DNA of 64,000 nt from Pipra filicauda (lineage: Eukaryota > Chordata > Aves > Passeriformes > Pipridae): assembly GCF_003945595.2 (NCBI RefSeq), contig NW_024104620.1:1522501-1586500 (forward strand). The letters run 5' to 3'. Shown one piece after another: positions 14,163 to 29,097 of the stretch. The notes under the pieces were generated by a model. It saw nothing but the letters and a program-made list of their open reading frames with translations, had not been told where the DNA came from and did no database searches. Numbering within the stretch: the stretch's first letter is position 1; each line of letters starts with the position of its first letter. Position numbers and translations under genes: made by a program.

Positions 14163-16620
14163 GTGTCATAAGAAAGGCAGATTTTAAATTTTCAAATGAA
14201 AACAAACAAACTGACCCAAGAAATTTTTTTTTTTTTTTGTCAGCCTACCACCTTCATTTGTTCAAGTGCAGACACAGAGCAAGAAGAGTCTCTCCAGCTG
14301 TTCTGAAACAAGAAGTGGAAGCTTTCATTGCAAGAGAGTTTTACGACCAAATCTCTCCTCATGCACCCTGCCCTTCCAGGGCAATTGGCAGCTCACTGGC
14401 AGTAGGGTCTGAGCTCCTTCCAGTCTCTCCTTTCAGACTGTTCTCACTGCTACTTTTTCCCATTGCCTTTTATGCTGTGTATAACCCTTTATGGAGGTGA
14501 CTGACAAGCCTCTCAAACATTGCATGAATGGGCTCATCAGCCACTTCAGCAGCCTCTGCACAAAGAAAGTGGACTCAATTTTCTCAGAGTCTTGCACATC
14601 CACCCTAACACATCTAGACACCTTCCAAATCAAATCAGATGATATCCCACCACTTCAGATGGCAGGCAGAACTCGTCTGTGACCACAGCATCCTCAGGCA
14701 CACATCCAGTGTGCTAGCTAGTGTGGAAGCACAGAAAACAGCCTCAGCCCCCAAACATGCCATTTTCTCTCTACTGTTATCCCCCCCACAGAAGAATTCC
14801 TGTGATCCCCTTTGCCCTGCCCAAAATGGAGTGTGTACTCTGATGAGGCTCAGAACTTTCTTCCTAAGTTAGCAAGGACGTATTTGCTGACTGGTAATAG
14901 TTTATCTTCTCCAGGCCCAAAATGCTGATGCAAACGTATCATTGAACAGCTACAGTAATCTGCTGTCAGGAAACCTAAAGAGGACTCTGAGAGCTTTAGA
15001 CACCTCCTCCCTCTGGATTTGGGTTACCATCTTCTTGCTGGAGGTGACAGTGGGGTCATGGTGCAGAATCAGTAATCCAAATAGGCGAATTTGACAGCAC
15101 GCCTACGGGAGGGCTGGTACCCTCCCTCTTCCTCCTTCTTCCTCTGCTTCTCACTGTCTCCTCGAGGCACTAAGCCCACACTGCTTCAGTCAAAACAATG
15201 CTAATTTGATTTCTAGTTAATATTAGATCTGTTTCTAAAGGCTGGTGGAAGGAAAAGCATGAAATCAAGAGGTAGGAGCAGAAGCAGGACTTCCTTTTGG
15301 AGATCAGCAGGCTCTCAGAAATGTAGTATCATTCAAAAGTTCATGTTCATGCTCCTGAGATGCTTCAATGCCAAGCATAGATACAGGTTAAAACTATGAG
15401 CAGAAACCAACTCAGAAAAAACACATCTGCCTCTGGGCACTGGTTTTACTGTTGCCAGCAAGAAATGCAGCATCCAGCAGATGGGTAGAATAAACTAGTG
15501 GAGGAAAACGTGGCAATGTATTTTGAAGTATCACGAGAAGATGAGTTAGAGCTCATCTCATCATGGTGTCATGACACTTGGAACATTCCTCTGTTTTTGC
15601 TTCATGAAAAGCTGCACAATTGCACAACTGAATCTATCAGCTGAAACCAACCATGTCAATCAAATCTGCAGAAAACCACTCAATTACTATGGGGACAGTA
15701 CCAAAATCTTCAGCTGGACCCATTTCGCTGTGTCAGCATTGTCAGTGCTGACTGTGCTGTGAGCACACAGGGCTCTGGGGGCAGAGGAGAGGGCTGAGCT
15801 CATGATTGCCAGCCCAGCAGCCCGTGGTGCTCTGTTCTGAAGGGTTTTTGTCCCTACTGCAGATGTATTGCCAGTTTACAGTCTCCTTGTCTTATGGTAA
15901 CCCAGAATGGGTACAAAGTCTGTTTTAAAACACTGGGCTAAAGACCTCTTAAGCTGCAACTTCTGCAGGAGTTCAGCTGTCCCAGTGTGATGCTGTAATT
16001 CCACATGTCATTTAGGGCAGTATAAGTTGATGCTGTGTCCACATCCTCCACACGTTTAGCCTCTCTTTTCTGGTTTGTACATCTTTCTTGTATGGCACAA
16101 GCACTTGTCTAGTCACAAAGTGAAGCAGATGAGGGACTGAAACAAACTAGGTTTTGCTCCCCCAGATTAGTTCTTTTTGACACACATCTGCACAAATGCT
16201 TGTGCTGTCACCAGGTCTTTTCTGGAAAGACTTCATGTAATGACTCAGTAAGTATCCCTGGTCATGTATTAACAGCCTGCATGTCACCTGCAACCTGGAA
16301 TCTAGTTTCTGTGTTATGTAGTTCATATACAAGAACTTCCACTAGGTTGCTTCAGAATTTACAAACAAGAAGCCCAATTTAAGTTTGAAAGAAAAAGGGC
16401 AAATTTTATCTGGCTTGGTAGTCCTTTTTGAAGGTGTCCTCTGCAGCTCTGAAGAGTAACTCAAAATAGAAAATAAAGAAAGATGCAAAGATCTCCAGTT
16501 CACAATCATATTCATAGTTATTTTTAGACTAAGTAGTCACACTTTTAAATAGTCAGATAATAAGCTGCCTTTCAATGTTCAAAATGTCTAAATATTAATT
16601 CCTTTTAAATAAAAGGGAAT

Positions 16621-16658
16621 TATAGGTATTTATAATCCCTATAGGTCTTTATAATCCT
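16621..16658. repeat. Imperfect 19-bp tandem duplication
   Basis: TATAGGTATTTATAATCCC is followed directly by TATAGGTCTTTATAATCCT, with two mismatches over 19 bp. Confidence 0.8.
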
Positions 16659-19600
16659 TGCCATTAGCATGTAACCCTACCCAATATGCAATTTTGCAAT
16701 TCTATGACTATACTTTCACATTCATGCAAGTGAGCTCTTCAGTGTACTGCAGCTGTTTCCTCAATCACATAAAGTGTTTGCTTTTTGCAGGAAAACATAC
16801 GTAATTACATTAGGTTGGCTGCCAAGAAATAATAGTCCTAGAAGTAAAACCTATGGATCAGACAACTGGTACATCAGTCTGTATGTCACAGCACAGCTGC
16901 TGTCGCTAGAAGCTGCAGGATCATTCCTTTGTAAACTTTCCAGCTTTTCACAGGTTCATGCCATGTTTCTTTCCCTCCATTCAGCAGGATAGGTTAATGC
17001 TGGAAAATCAGCACCCTTCATGTCTCCTGATAACGGCATCTGCTTCTAAAAAGGCAAATCTCACAACCATCTCTCTTCTAGACGTGTCTCTCAGGTACAT
17101 AGCACGTGTGCACATGCACACACACGCCTTCTGGTATCAACTGGATTTTCAGTGGAGGCAGTTATGTAGCAGAGAGTCTGAGTGTTCAATCTGGGATCCT
17201 GGAAATGACTGTAGAAATTTATTGGAGGAGACAGAGAGGTTTCGGACATCAAAAGTTTGGCTGTTCCTCTGGACACAGAAGCTGTTCCAACTTCTCTGGG
17301 TCCATCTGCACAGTGGACCGCCAAAAATTTGAGAGACCAGCTGCCCAGTAGATTATATAATGGAAAAGCAGCCATGCTAACAGTTCTACCTACTTGTTAC
17401 TGAAAATCATACAGCATGGAGATAGCTTATGAATAATTTAAATGTGATTTCTTAAACTATGAGGGGTGGTCGGCTGGAAGCTGTACTGAACTATTTGAAT
17501 CTTCTCTAATGTCAACCGGTTAAAATAAAGCACACCCAGGTAACAACCTGCACTGGCCACTTTGCTCCACTGAAACCATTCTGGGGTGGAGTAAGAAGCC
17601 AAACCTGGTAGGCTTTGCAAGCAATTTGAGACTGTGAGGTTGATGTTTTTTGTAGGGACAGGCAGAGGCTGCAAGTCAAAGACAAGGGAGGAGAAGATGA
17701 CAACCTATTAGCCACTACAGCTCTATGTGATCTGGAAAGCTCTGAGACATGTTTCTAGGGTTTCCACATCAAGAGAGCGCTCTCGTCTCGCACAAAATGT
17801 CCAGGTAAATTTGTAAGGATCACTGAAATCAGAGAGGAAAAACTGATTTCTGCTATCTTCAACCATGCCTTTTATGAGCCTTTCAGACTGACCCACACTG
17901 CAGCCTCTAATTTAATCTTTTATACACATTAAATGTTTTATCTGTTGTACCATTTTATGGTCTGTGAATTAAGGAAAATAAAATTCTCACTGCAACAAAA
18001 ACCTCAGCTGTAAACCATTTGCCTTCACTTGCAATACTGTAAGCTCTCTAACCTCCTGCTGGTTTCTGCTTTGGTATGGCCACAAAGGCTGAGGGTTTAA
18101 ACACCTCTACCCAGCATCCCAAAACGATTGTTAAACTGTTAACAAAACGCTTTAAAAAGTCAATACATAAAGATATATGAGTTTCTCTAGCTAATTATGT
18201 AATACCTGACTGCCACTGTGTCATTTAGACTTCAACAATTACTTTAGAAAAATGCTGTCTTTATTACCCTGTCAATTTTCAACATAAAAGAAAACCACTT
18301 AATATGCATTTTTTAAAAACACTAACTCTTGACTCTGTGGATATAAGTGGCAAAGTTCTAGAAGCTGCAGTGACCTGATCTCATGCTGAATTTGGTTTGT
18401 TACAGATTGAAAATTGTTGGGTTTTTTATCAGACGAAATAAGAAAGCTTGGTTAACAAGAGCATATATTTAGTAAAAACACCATCTATATATAAACCATT
18501 TTGCAAATCCCATCTCTCAATTTTTTCTCAAATGAAAGCTCAGAAATGAAGAACAGTGAAGAGCAACATTTTGTCACAACAAATTGCTTTTTTTATTTTG
18601 TTTCCTATGGTTTTTTTCTTCTGTTTTTTATTACCACATCTCCAAACCTGACCTCCCTGACCCTTTCCAAAAAGAAAGATTCCTCCTCTTCTATCCTTGG
18701 ATTGCCCCTTTCCACATAACCCACAAAACTCTCATACTGAATCACCTGTCCAGTCACAGGAAGCTGGATGTTCCTCACACTGGAGAGCAGCTGAGCCACA
18801 GTGACACGAGGCACGTTTGCACCAGCTGAGGACGTTGCCTTATCAGCACACACAGCCCCTGCCAGCTTGAATATGAAGGCCTGAACTCGATGGTTCATTT
18901 CTGCACAGCTGAGCCACCAGCTCTGTTCCCTCTTTATATAAATATTTTCTCTCTGGCCTCTGTTGACAAAGCTTTGTCACCCACTCATGAGAAGGGGCTG
19001 CTGGTGCTGGCTCAGTGTGCAACCCATGAAAAACCTGCCGAGCATTCTGTGCTGCCTGAAGGACAGGGAGAGCTCCAGCCACTGGCAAGTCAGAGCCTGC
19101 AAACCTGTGCTGAGATACTCACAGGCATGCCAAGGTGAAACCCAACAAGCTGAGACTTGTTAATGTTGGAGCTATGATCTGGTCAAAAAGGGTGCTCTAA
19201 CCTGCAGTTTGTCCTATTTCAGACCAGGCAGGTGCAGAGCTGTGGCAGTGTGTGCTGCCAGTGGTGCTGGGCAAAGCCTGCATGTCACAGAACACACTCA
19301 TCTTTAATTAAATTCAATTATCTGCTTCTAGAGCAAAGTAGTTAGTAACACAGCCTCCCAGGAATTACCATCTCTGCTGAAAAAAACAAGTAAACAGTCA
19401 CAAGAAAGTGTAGTTTAAAATATGAAAAAAAAAAAGATAACTGTACAGAGACTACTTTTTTCTTTTAAAGAGAAACTGACACACAAGTTTAAAGCAAACA
19501 CCAAGTTTGTGAAACAAGGTTTGATGAGGTGCAGAAGACCAACTGAACTGATGCTAAGGATTTCACAATCCCAGGGAAGCATCCCATGGCACATTGTAAA

Positions 19601-21610
19601 TGAACTCCCACTCAACCATTGTAGAGGAGGCAAGAAAACACTCGTTTACAACACGGCATAACATCTGCAGGTAAAACCAGTCTCTGTGAAGACTCTCTGA
19701 ACCCAGAGCAGATGAGTTACAGGAGCTCTTGTGAAAGAGCCAGTGTTACTGTTGAAGCCACTCAGTGCAGGTGAGGCCTGAGGCAACAGCAGTAACATAG
19801 GAAAGAGTGGTGACACAAACCAGTCCCCCAAATTTGGTTACTATCAGTGGTTAATGCCTATTTCAGAGGAAATAGATTGAGAGAAATTGATAATTAATAT
19901 TCTCAAACCAATCATGACAAATGACTACGGTAATTGTTGTCATCTGAGTAAAGATATAGATCTGCTAATTTTCCACTTACACAACAACTCATTTCTGTGT
20001 TAGAGCCCCCGGACTGGACGAGTCCCTCAAGCTTACTAAAAGGCTGAATCACTACTCTAAAGGGGAGATCCAATTGCTTTAGGGTAATCAAAACAAACAA
20101 TTACTTCTCACACGTCTGCAATGGGAAACAATGAGCTTTCAGCTGCTTCTAGAATCAAAGCTAGAATACAGGCAAGCATGGCAAGGTACAGGATCCCTAC
20201 CTGAAACAAAAACTCCAACAGAGCAAAAGAATTAGAGCAAAGGGAAGTGTGTCATAATCAATAGCTTTACCCCAAAGACCCTCTTGTTTTCTCTTTAGGT
20301 TTATTCCAGTTTCTAACACAAGAATTTCATTGACTTGGACTGTATGTCAATTTTTTTCACTTTTACTGCATGACCCAGATATCATGCTCATTAATGTATT
20401 TCAAATACAAGTTAAGCACATGACAAATTGTTTCCTCATGTGTATTCTGTTTCAAAAACCAGCCCCAAAACAGCTTATCAATTTGCACTGTTATTATGCT
20501 TGAAAGTTTCTCACTTTAGACACTTTTTGCTACTAATAGATTTGTCTCTTCAAAAGATAAAGACACTTATTTAACTAGAAAAGATCACTAGTATAGAAAG
20601 AAGTTTTAATCCTACACATATCCACATAACTAAGAAAAAGGAAGTAAGAGCCCAGATATATCAATTTTACTTTGAAGGACTTACTAAAAAATCATAGGCT
20701 AAAGAAGCTTATTTTCTTGGAGATGATTTTTTGGCACAGCAATATCTGACATCAATGTAAGGTCAGCGAAAACTTCCTTAGTATGCAATGAAGTGCCTGG
20801 AGTACTTCAGTAATTACACATTTGGCAGGACATAAACTCCTCTGCATTTGTGAGCAGCCTGTTAGTTGAGGTGCAAAATGTAAGGGGCACAGATCAAAAA
20901 GCAAGCCCAAATACCACATGGAAAAAAAAAGTAAGGAAGGAACGTATATGCCTATAGCATCAATGGCCAACTGATCCAATCCCTCTGCATGTGGCAGAAT
21001 AAAAGCTGCAGAAGCCAAATCCCTTCCTTAAACTCTCGTCACTCTTGAAGCCATGAATACTCACCAATTTTAATGTAAATGTTATCAAACACACGACCAT
21101 TATTTTAAAACGTAGCATTCCTCCCAGAAGTACATTCCCCAGGTCTCCCAGCCCAGTTTGCAGTGTCTGTCTGTTGTTAGACTGCAGCTCCTTGGGCCAG
21201 GAAGTGTCATTTTTGCTGCCTCTTACAGCACTAAGCACATTATTGAAGCTTAGCATCCATAACTATGAAAAGCAAAGCAAAATCCCATAAGTTAACTTTG
21301 ATGTGGTTGCAGATCCCAGTCCTGTTCTGACATCAGGAAACTGGACTCATGAAGGATTTGTGAAGGCTGCTAGAAAACATGATGAAGATATTTAGAGCTC
21401 ACTTTCAGAGGGACAAATGGGCAAGTTAACACATTTTATTGCAGTTTATTTAACTGCATGAAACCTCTCTCTGGGCACTTCTAATTGGTGGTTTGAATTT
21501 GCTTAGGGGAGGGTCTCTCTACATCAGGAATTAGTGTACAAAAATCTGGGCTAAAAATTTCTGCATTTCTGGTGGCTGTACACTCACTCCCCATGCAATG
21601 ATGGTCCTCA

Positions 21611-21642
21611 CATATATATATATGTGTATATACATATGCATA
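21611..21642. repeat. AT/TG-rich microsatellite
   Basis: An alternating purine-pyrimidine run (CATATATATATATGTGTATA and on) of about 32 bp. Confidence 0.85.
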
Positions 21643-23692
21643 CCCACAAAACCCATGCCAGGGAGTTAGCATAAGGAGAAGTAAACAGCATGCCATGCAT
21701 TCACACTGCTGAACAGCACTCTGAAGTGTCAGATGGCAGTGATAAAAGTCAGATCTTCAGGGTATGTGTACCTTTGCCATGAAACTTTAATCCAGGCTCC
21801 CTCAGTTACTTCAGAAGGCTTTTCCTCCATGTAGCATGGGGAACGTGCAGGCTGGCACAGACTTTTTAATTTCTAGTTTCTATGGGGTGACAGTACTGTA
21901 CCATCTAAGAAGGGAATTAAAATGCCTTCATGCTGGGTGCATACATAATGCCATAGTGAGAAAGTCTGTCTCATCTCCTACTGTTGAATATTTATACAGA
22001 AGTGGTGACCGGATTCCCCAATGAAGTTTGGGGTTCTGATGCATTTGTAATTTTTTTCATGTCTGTAACAAGTCAATCACAGGCCTAAAATATTTATCTC
22101 ATTTGGAGATGACAAAACCCCAGGGAGCATCTGCTTCTCATGATCCAAAACCCACATGACAGCACGTTCGAGCAAGACTAGATACTTCTCTCATAAATAG
22201 ATTTTAAGAGAAGCTAGGAATTTTAATTCAACTTTAACTCTTCCTAGAGTATCAAAATTGCACGCCTGCCTGCCTGTATCCATTCTCAGTGCATCTGGGA
22301 ATGTTTTTACTGCTGTAAAAGCTAGGACTTAAAACACAACAAACTATCCTCTGGAAGGTATTGATACCTATGTGTAAGCACTAGTAAGGACTCTGGAACT
22401 GACCATCAGATCAGGACTTCAGCTTGACCTTCCTGAATAGGACACAATGAATTAGGTCCACTCAGATTTTACCACCACTATTTTAGAACAGAAACCACAG
22501 AACCATACAGCATCAAATGCATGCTTAGGTACTTCATTCTTTCGGTGGAAAGAAACACAAATGGTCTTTTCCTCAGGAGCTGTGTTCACAGCACTCCTAT
22601 TAAAAAGCAGAGACACCAAACACTTGTACCAAGTTATATTACATATTCAATCCTTCTATTAGAAGGAGAATGATTGGATGTACTCTGCCAATTCAATCCA
22701 ATTCTCAAGCAATACTCTTCTTCCTTGCTATTAAATATCTCAGACTCCCAGTCTGTAGTACATGGAGTTGGACTCCTCTGTCTTTTACCACAGCATTTCC
22801 CACTGATTTAATCAGTCTATTCATATTTCTTGCTGACCTGATTTTTCTCCCCTTTCACTTCTAAATCCTCTATTGACTTGAATTAATCTTGCAGAGGGCT
22901 CTTTCGACTGGGAACTCACTGAGTTTTGAAAGCAAGCTCTGGTAGCTCCCAGAAGGCCTTCTCATACAACTATTTTCAAAAAAAAAATAAAAGGTGAAAT
23001 GCCTAGTGAGAGAGGTAGCCAAGTGCCATTGAAAAAAAAACACAGCCAACCACACCAACCACACACACAAGAAGAGAATGAAAGCGACAGTTAAAGCAAA
23101 GCTGTACATGAGAAACAAACTGTTTCCATTCAAGTTAAAACTCATTTTGTGTGAAAGAGTACAGTTTTTCACAGGAAAAGTAAAGACAGAATTGCTACTA
23201 GAATAAAGGACCAGCCAGTTTCATGTGTAGCTACTTAGGCCCTGCAATAAGGTCTCTTCATTCTGTGCTACAGGCAAAATACAGATAATACACTGTAACC
23301 ATCGAAATCTGTAGCTAGCTACAAGTCCTCAAGCCTTAAATACAACATGAAGCCATTTAACAGGATTTGATCCCATATTCATAATTTTGTCCCCATCTTG
23401 AAACTGAAGAATATTTACAAACAGCTATCTCTACCAACAAGGACATTTCAGTATGATATAAGCTGAAGTTATTCACCTAATACAACCTCCCTAAATAAAA
23501 ACTTATTAGTTAAGAGATTGTGAACAGAGAGCTTTTCAGGCTGCTGCAGTTTCATGTGAAACACACACTTATTTTCTCAACTTAATTGCCCCTTCTTAGC
23601 TGCAGTAAACTGAAGAGAGAAAAAGGCTGCAATTTCATGAGATAGACTGAACCTTGGTTGTACGATAATTAAGTGTACTAGGAACATAAACT

Positions 23693-23746
23693 CAAAAAGT
23701 ATTTCATAATAATCAAATTCAAAAAATATTTTGTAATAATCAAATA
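23693..23746. repeat. Imperfect 27-bp tandem duplication
   Basis: The 27-bp unit beginning CAAAAAGTATTTCATAATAA is repeated from 23720 as CAAAAAATATTTTGTAATAA with few mismatches. The DNA is AT-rich and no gene is nearby. Confidence 0.75.
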
Positions 23747-26700
23747 CAAGCTCGTGTACAGTAGGAAAGAATAATTTCCCCGCAGTGAAAAGTGTGGAAA
23801 TAAACATCCACTGGTGCCCAGAAAAATATGAAATGGCTCTTTACCTCTTTTTCTCAGTGTAACAGTCACACCGTGGAGAAAAACTCTTCTTCCAAGTACA
23901 GTGGTTGTACTTACCATTTCTACTACTATTTTATAGGTAAGAAAATTCTCTTAAACTGGGTTCAAGAAACAGCATGATCCTGCAGTGCTGCATAACATAA
24001 CACAGCTGTAATAGAAATTCTTACTACTGTTTGCATTTCATATAATTTTACGGTTTTGGGTACTGGTTCCTGAAGCGTGGTCTATGGATCACTGTTACTC
24101 AGCTAAGTCATGACAGGGGATCTACAGAACTACGTACTCAGTATTTTCAGTAAAGAATTTGATAGAAGCAAATGTATCCCCAAGAAATTTAGGGGTCCAA
24201 TATTGACCCATAAATACACACTCAACACCCAACCCCTTGGTTATGGGGGAATATTACCAGAAAGCAGAATTCTCCACGTAAAGAGCAAGGATTCAGGTTT
24301 CAGCTGGAAATAGAAAGGTTATAAACGGCCACAAGCTAAACTTTCAACCAGGGGAAGATATTCTTATCCAATTACAAGAAAACTTCTTGTCCCTTCCTGT
24401 GATTAAACCATTTGCCTGCACTATTAATACTGCCACAGCAATATTTTTTATCTAGAGAGGCAAAAGCCAGCCCATGAAAAAAGAGCAGCCGTTTGGCAAT
24501 GGAAATAGTGTGAGTTTAAAGGCACAGAAGGCACTACTTAATAGCAGAAACGTTATTAATAGGTCTTTATCCCTTGTTTTTGCTGAATTTTTCTCTCCTT
24601 TTTGCTACTTTCCTGGTTTGTTGGGTTTTTTTGCGGTTTTTTTAATATATTACTAAGAGCCTTGTTAGTTTCTATCATGAAAAATATTGTGTAACTATTG
24701 TGCTAAGACAGAAACAAATGAAAACACCTCTTTCCTTGGGTGCTTAGACATATGGGAAAAGGTAAAGGAGAAAATCATTGCAGCTGGATTGAATATTGCG
24801 TTTAACAAGTGTGCATGTAAAAATATTTATGAAGATAAACTTCATATTATAATAAAAGAATCTTTTTGACTGTGTTACAATAGCAGAGCTGTTGATAGCA
24901 GTCTTATGAAAGTAGGTATTACAGAAACCAGGTAGGTATTACATCTCATTTACCTTCTTTATGAAACTGCTTTGACCTTTGAAAATCAGTGTAGATTCTT
25001 GAGGTGATTATATAGCTGCCTGTGAGTTTATGCCCAGTATCTACTGGAAGTATTTACAGACTTAAAAGAAATAATTTTCAGTTTTAATTGCAATAGTAAA
25101 GCTATTACCTTATTACTATTCTTACTCACCTTGCAACTGCCAAAGCTGCTGTGGGCAAATTGCCCCTAGATAAAACCTGCACATGAAGTTGCTGAAGTAA
25201 TCTTGCAGTATTGGCATTTAAAAATGAAGTAAAAATGTTATTCACAGTTTCACAGGAGGAGTGATGAAAAAAATTAACTCCATCCCAGCCAAAACCAGGA
25301 CAAGCCATAATGAACATTTACTAGTTTCAAAGGTATTTGGTGAACTAACTCACACTTTTTTTTTACAAAACTATCTCATTGTTTTATTTGTCTCTGGGAG
25401 TTCCATGCCATTAGCTATCTGAGAAAATTAAATGCTGTTTTCCATCAACATGTGTATGAAATCCACACCAGATTTTCCTTTGAGAAGCTTATGTCAGTCA
25501 GTATGGTTTCTGTATACCACTGTCTTCTGTACCATACCAAATTAAAGTTAAATATCTGGTAAAGAGGATAAAATAAGTGCACATGGGTTTTGAGGACCTG
25601 ACAAAGAACTGTTTGCTGCATATTATCACCATGTCTTCACCAAGCTCAGGTCACTCAGGTCAGGGGAGCAATAGGAACAAGGAGCAGAGGGGAATAGAAG
25701 TAAGAAGATGAGAAGAAAGAGATATTAAAAAAGATTTAAAAAGGCATAAGAGCTCTTTGACACCAATAATATGGCTTCTAACTCACTGGCAAACTGTCCC
25801 TCAGAAATATGCATGGATACTTCTGAGGCTGGGAATTTATTCTCTTGATAACTACTACTGTTAGTCAGGCAGCTTGCTACCATTCTCACTTGTAGAGAGA
25901 TGGCTTTCACAGAGATCATAACCTTTCTTTGGAGGTCAATCCACAATCTAAATAAGCATTCTCCATGTCCAAGGGTTGCTCCCCTGCAGCCTGAAGAAGC
26001 CAACTCCTTTCCATGAGTCTGAGCAAATCATAGGTCCTATGAAAATGCTCCCAGCCAGAAGTATCTCTGTGTGGCCACAGCTTCCCTAAGTTTTACAGCA
26101 ATGGAAACACTGCTGATGGTCCAACATGATAGCTCCAGTTCCTGGCTGCCAGGTTATGCTTTGCCCTTGAGACAAACACTAAGGTCAGGACTATTAGTCA
26201 CCCCGTTGACCAGAGGAAAAGTCTGGCTGAGTGAACACAGTGTTAGGATGTAATCCTATGAGAAGAGGGAGTGAAATTTCTGGTCAAGCAGATTTGCCAC
26301 ATTGCATGTCTATGATTAGTTTCAGTTTAGCCTGATGTAGTCTAAACAGAAGTGACAGATAGAAAAAGCTGGAGCTGGAGACTGAACCTAAAAGGGAGAG
26401 GATAAACCACCATTTGAACAATGACCTTTCACCTGTACTAAAGTGATTAATTTAATATTTGCATTGAATTACAGCAATCACATTTAACTGAAGGGGAGGA
26501 TTTCTGTTTTCTGAAGATCCAAGATGTAAAGAATATCCTTCATTCTTTTGTTATTGCATTTTTACCTGAATTGTCAAGAACTTTTGGATCTATAGAAGAG
26601 ATACAATTCCTTCACTTTCTGGTTTTGTTTGAAATGTCTAAGGTATTTTGTCCATATTTGATGTCATGCTCAGTTAAAACAGATTAAAAATAATTATAGA

Positions 26701-27837
26701 TAATGAATTTACAGTAAGTCTTCAGATGTTACAATTTTTGTTAATCAGTTTGGCCTGTATGAAAAAGGACTGTTCTAAGCCAGAGACCATGAAGATCTCA
26801 GGTATCTCAGAATTTAAACCATTTAATGCAGACTACATATACAGTACCAGGTAAAAAATCACATAGTTAAGTTGACTATAAAGTAGTACAGAAATATGTA
26901 CTCAAGGATGTAGTTTCAGTGTTACATTTGACTTACTACAGTTAAACTATAACTTATTTGCAATTCCAAATCATTAAAGTCACTTAGGAGTAGTTTGGTA
27001 CAACATTCTGAGTCTGTACAAGAGTCCTGATCACTGCAGTGATGATGCAAGAAAGGAATTCTTGCTGTTGTAATAATCATCTCTGAGGACATGCCTTTCT
27101 GAAATGTACAGATCACGTTCTGAGAATTTTGTTACCACTTGTGTTTCAAAGTGAAAATTGAGCTACTGGAACATTAAAAGAAGTCAGAAAGAATCTTGGT
27201 TATTTTTCAGCTTTATATGCCCATAAGAATTCAGATATAATTCACTTTCATATATTAACCGGAAAGAGGAAGATCTGAAGTTTCAAAGTGCTATTTATCT
27301 TCTCCCTAATCTAGCATGCTTGTTCCCCTTGCAATGAAACTCTTACTGTTACCTGCTCCTGTCTATTATCACATCCTTCAACTTGTGTCTGGTGTTTCTG
27401 GCCTTCCCTCCGCACGTGTTCCTTCTCTCAGTCCAAGCTCCTCTATGGGATGCCAGCTCTGAGCTGAAACATGTAGCTATTTTGTCGTAAACTCTTTTTT
27501 AAAAAAACGCATCCACTGTGACACATGGAAACTGTGAGGTGACAAACGACTTACCAAAGGGAGCCTGGGAAATATATGATGGTAAAAAACCAATAGCAAA
27601 ATTTATTCTTCTTTTCTGCCCTTTACTGATGAGTTTCTCAGGGTATGTCTGTAATGTAGGATACTACAGTTCACAGGGTGCCTGAGCTACTACTGAATGG
27701 GCCAGCTCTTGGGGACAGAGATAATCAGCCTGAGCACAGTGCCATGCCAGCAGGGTTACACTGCTTTGGAGAAGGAAGTTAGTGTGTCTTCACCAGAGTA
27801 TTCATCAGAGTGTAGGATTTCATTAGCATTCGGGCAA

Positions 27838-27912
27838 ACGCAACTCCATTAAAATCAGCAAAACTCATATATGACTTATTTGTATGTAGGTTTTTCTCAA
27901 GGTCTTAGGTGC
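27838..27912. repeat. Degraded copy of ancient palindromic element
   Basis: AACTCCATTAAAATCAGCAA followed by AACTCATATATGACTTATTT resembles the CTCCCATTGACTTCAGCAAAACTCATATGA pattern of the amniote palindromic repeat class. Divergence is high. Confidence 0.5.
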
Positions 27913-28061
27913 AAGCAAACAAACATTTTTCTAGTAAAAAAACCACCAATTTTGAACTTCTGTCCTTTAAATATATACATAAACATACCTATATAAAAGA
28001 TAAAGGTTTGTTTGTGTGTGAAGAAAAAAAAATACAATGCTGAAGGAAATCAAGGGGATTG

Positions 28062-28081
28062 GTCACCCAGAAGTGGGTGAC
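28062..28081. other. Short perfect hairpin
   Basis: GTCACCCA (28062-28069), loop GAAG, then TGGGTGAC (28074-28081) form an 8-bp perfect stem with a 4-nt loop. It is isolated in AT-rich intergenic DNA with no gene context. Such stems occur by chance, so no function is claimed. Confidence 0.6.
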
Positions 28082-29097
28082 TTCAGGTGTGTGTGTATGA
28101 ACCAACCATCTGGAAAACAAGGGAAGAATTTATTTGGCATTTCTTGAAACAACTACAGTGCAAAAATTATTCTTTTTATGGTCCTTTGACATTATAGATA
28201 CTATACATTTAATTTGGAGAGGTGTCCCATTGGCAGCACAGAAAACCTCCCAAACTCAGCTACTCTGTTTGCTCACAGCTATTCCACTGAGCTCTGAAAC
28301 ACCACTTGCCACCTGAGGAGGCAGAACAGAGACCTCACTGTGCACTTCAGGGCTCTAACTCACTCCATGGGAAGTGACCAGGCACAGCATGGAACAATAG
28401 CTTTAGGAATAATGATCCGGGTGCAACCAACTGCCAGCTCTGTCCCTGGGGTCACTACCAGAGGCAGTAGGGGCACAGGTATGGATGGGCAGCTCTGCAG
28501 CATCACCGGTTGTTTTTGAAAATGTAAAACTCCTATGCTAATGGGTTTGTTTGTAATGCAGTGTAGTGAAAATCAAAATATGAATTTTGATTAACTGCAT
28601 GTCCTGAATTTCTTTAGCTCGCCAGTTCCATATACTGCACTTTTATGACATACTCATCCTTGACATTCTGACTTCTATTTTTCCTAGGTGGATTGCTTAA
28701 CAACTAATTTCCAACCTGCTCCCAGTGACTCAGGCATCATTTCTGCACTGGTCTGATCACCCTGTCAGAAGTTCTCACTCACACAGATCTCTACACCCAC
28801 CTTCCATCTCAGTCTGGGGGCCATATCTTATTGGTTGAACAGCAAGAAAGCATTAACAGTAATTACAGAAATGTTTTTCCTCTGCTCTAATTACAGTGAC
28901 ATCAGCATTCTATTAACCTTTAAATTACTGGTATTTTTCCAGAGAGAACTGTAATGAATAGCAGCTAAGGAAAGAAGCTGCATGATTTCAGAGCAGAGAA
29001 AATGAGCAAGAAATAAAGCAGAGGTGCTTTATACTGGTGGCAGCATAAAAGCCTCCTGACAATGCTCTTGTACCAATGGCCACCACTGCCTCTTACA

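Larger units (their letters stand above)
12001..27837. other. Intergenic DNA, no supported gene
   Basis: This is a continuation of the gene-free stretch. It contains a degraded palindromic element (14096-14162), two small tandem duplications, an AT microsatellite and short AC-rich runs near 17104-17128 and 23040-23071. Segments around 14240-14860 and 18700-19260 are slightly richer in GC and have overlapping open frames on both strands, but none resembles a protein I know. Confidence 0.7.

Noticed and set aside
18605..18898. 97-codon minus-strand frame with a protein-like look.
   Set aside because: Overlapping frames of similar length exist on the other strand, no homologue is recognised, and no gene context supports it.
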